A stretch of DNA of 6,821 bases, taken from the NCBI GenBank assembly GCA_964514305.1, contig CAZEQD010000083.1:1-6821 (forward strand), written 5' to 3'. The stretch is from CAZEQD01 sp964514305 (GTDB taxonomy: Bacteria > Acidobacteriota > Aminicenantia > Aminicenantales > Aminicenantaceae). Under the pieces are notes generated by a model. That model searched no databases. It saw only the letters and a list, made by a program, of their open reading frames with translations, and had not been told where the DNA came from. Both the position numbers and the translations under genes were made by a program. Below are positions 6,641 to 6,821 of the stretch, piece after piece (position 1 is the stretch's first letter; each line of letters begins with the position of its first letter).

Positions 6641-6666
6641 CCCACTGAGGACAGTGGGCCCTACAG
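6641..6666 (-). repeat. REP-like hairpin repeat, unit 4
   Basis: CCCACT (6641-6646) and AGTGGG (6653-6658) form a perfect 6-bp stem around a GAGGAC loop, followed by CTACAG at 6661-6666 (minus-strand GTAG). The stem sequence differs from unit 1, but both arms have changed together, so pairing is kept while the loop core AGGAC and the CTAC tail stay constant. Confidence 0.65.
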
Positions 6667-6704
6667 ATCGCCCAATTCTGGTAATAGCTGCTCATAATAA
6701 GGGC

Positions 6705-6733
6705 TTTTATCTTGGGTTGAATATGGTTATAAT
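6705..6733 (+). promoter_or_regulatory. predicted promoter of the tRNA-Pro gene
   Basis: A perfect -10 hexamer TATAAT (6728-6733) places the transcription start near 6740, about 7 nt before the mature tRNA 5' end. The best -35 at 17-bp spacing is TTTTAT (6705-6710), only 3 of 6 consensus. TTGGGT at 6712-6717 is a better hexamer but only 10 bp away. The -10 and its position are convincing; the -35 is weak. Confidence 0.5.
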
Positions 6734-6746
6734 TGAATCCTCAACT

Positions 6747-6821
6747 CGGGGCGTAGCGCAGTCTGGTTAGCGCACAGCGTTCGGGACGCTGGGGTCAGGG
6801 GTTCAAATCCCCTCGCCCCGA
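6747..6821 (+). tRNA. tRNA-Pro, anticodon CGG
   Basis: A full cloverleaf of 75 nt can be drawn. The acceptor stem is 6747-6753 with 6814-6820 (seven Watson-Crick pairs). The D stem is GCGC/GCGC (6756-6759 with 6770-6773) and its loop contains GG. The anticodon stem CAGCG/CGCTG encloses TTCGGGA, and the T stem AGGGG/CCCCT encloses TTCAAAT. The anticodon is CGG (6782-6784), reading the proline codon CCG, followed by G37. The C1-G72 pair and A73 are the usual identity elements of bacterial tRNA-Pro. The window ends at A73, so whether CCA is encoded cannot be seen. Confidence 0.97.

Noticed and set aside
6500..6666. Possible CRISPR array
   Set aside because: The units are imperfect, vary in length from 22 to 28 bp, and are irregularly spaced with spacers of very different size. 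The internal dyad with a fixed loop and GTAG foot fits a REP-like hairpin family better.
6747..6821. tRNA-Pro as an integration site for a mobile element
   Set aside because: The window ends at the tRNA, so downstream sequence cannot be examined. No integrase or duplicated tRNA 3' end is seen upstream.

Overview
This window is a stretch of bacterial chromosome carrying three complete plus-strand genes and one tRNA gene. In order they are gyrB (352-2736), gyrA (2867-5302), a bacterial DRG-type GTPase with a C-terminal TGS domain (5372-6361), and tRNA-Pro(CGG) (6747-6821, ending at the last base of the window). No open reading frame on the minus strand looks real. The host is a bacterium with AT-rich, Lys/Ile/Asn-rich genes. 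Its GyrB is the long form, with an extra block of about 180 residues between the TOPRIM domain and the C-terminal tail, as in E. coli and many other diderms and unlike the short form of Bacillus. The sequence alone does not give a phylum. An uncultivated candidate-phylum bacterium is plausible but unproven.

Region by region: positions 1-351 are very AT-rich and contain no gene. They hold a 17-bp palindrome (24-40), a good sigma70-type promoter (TTTACT, 17 bp, TATAAT, 245-273), and a roughly 70-nt gyrB leader with a 10-bp stem-loop whose loop could pair with the gyrB ribosome binding site. The gyrB-gyrA gap is 130 bp with no convincing promoter, so the two subunits are probably co-transcribed. 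The 69-bp gap after gyrA contains a near-consensus promoter (TTGAAA, 16 bp, TATAAT), so the GTPase gene can be transcribed on its own with a very short leader. Positions 6362-6746 hold no gene but contain four degenerate hairpin repeats, all in the same orientation, followed by a tRNA promoter and the tRNA.

Functionally, GyrB (ATPase plus TOPRIM) and GyrA (breakage-reunion plus DNA-wrapping domain) form the A2B2 DNA gyrase that introduces negative supercoils. The GTPase belongs to the Obg/DRG branch, whose characterised members act in translation or ribosome biology. Its position after gyrBA does not by itself imply a role in topology.

The core genes are ordinary. The less ordinary items are the GTAG-plus-hairpin (REP-like) repeat cluster, a possible self-masking fold in the gyrB leader, and a GyrA quinolone-pocket sequence with Ala in place of the usual Ser. 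I found no evidence of a new multi-gene system.
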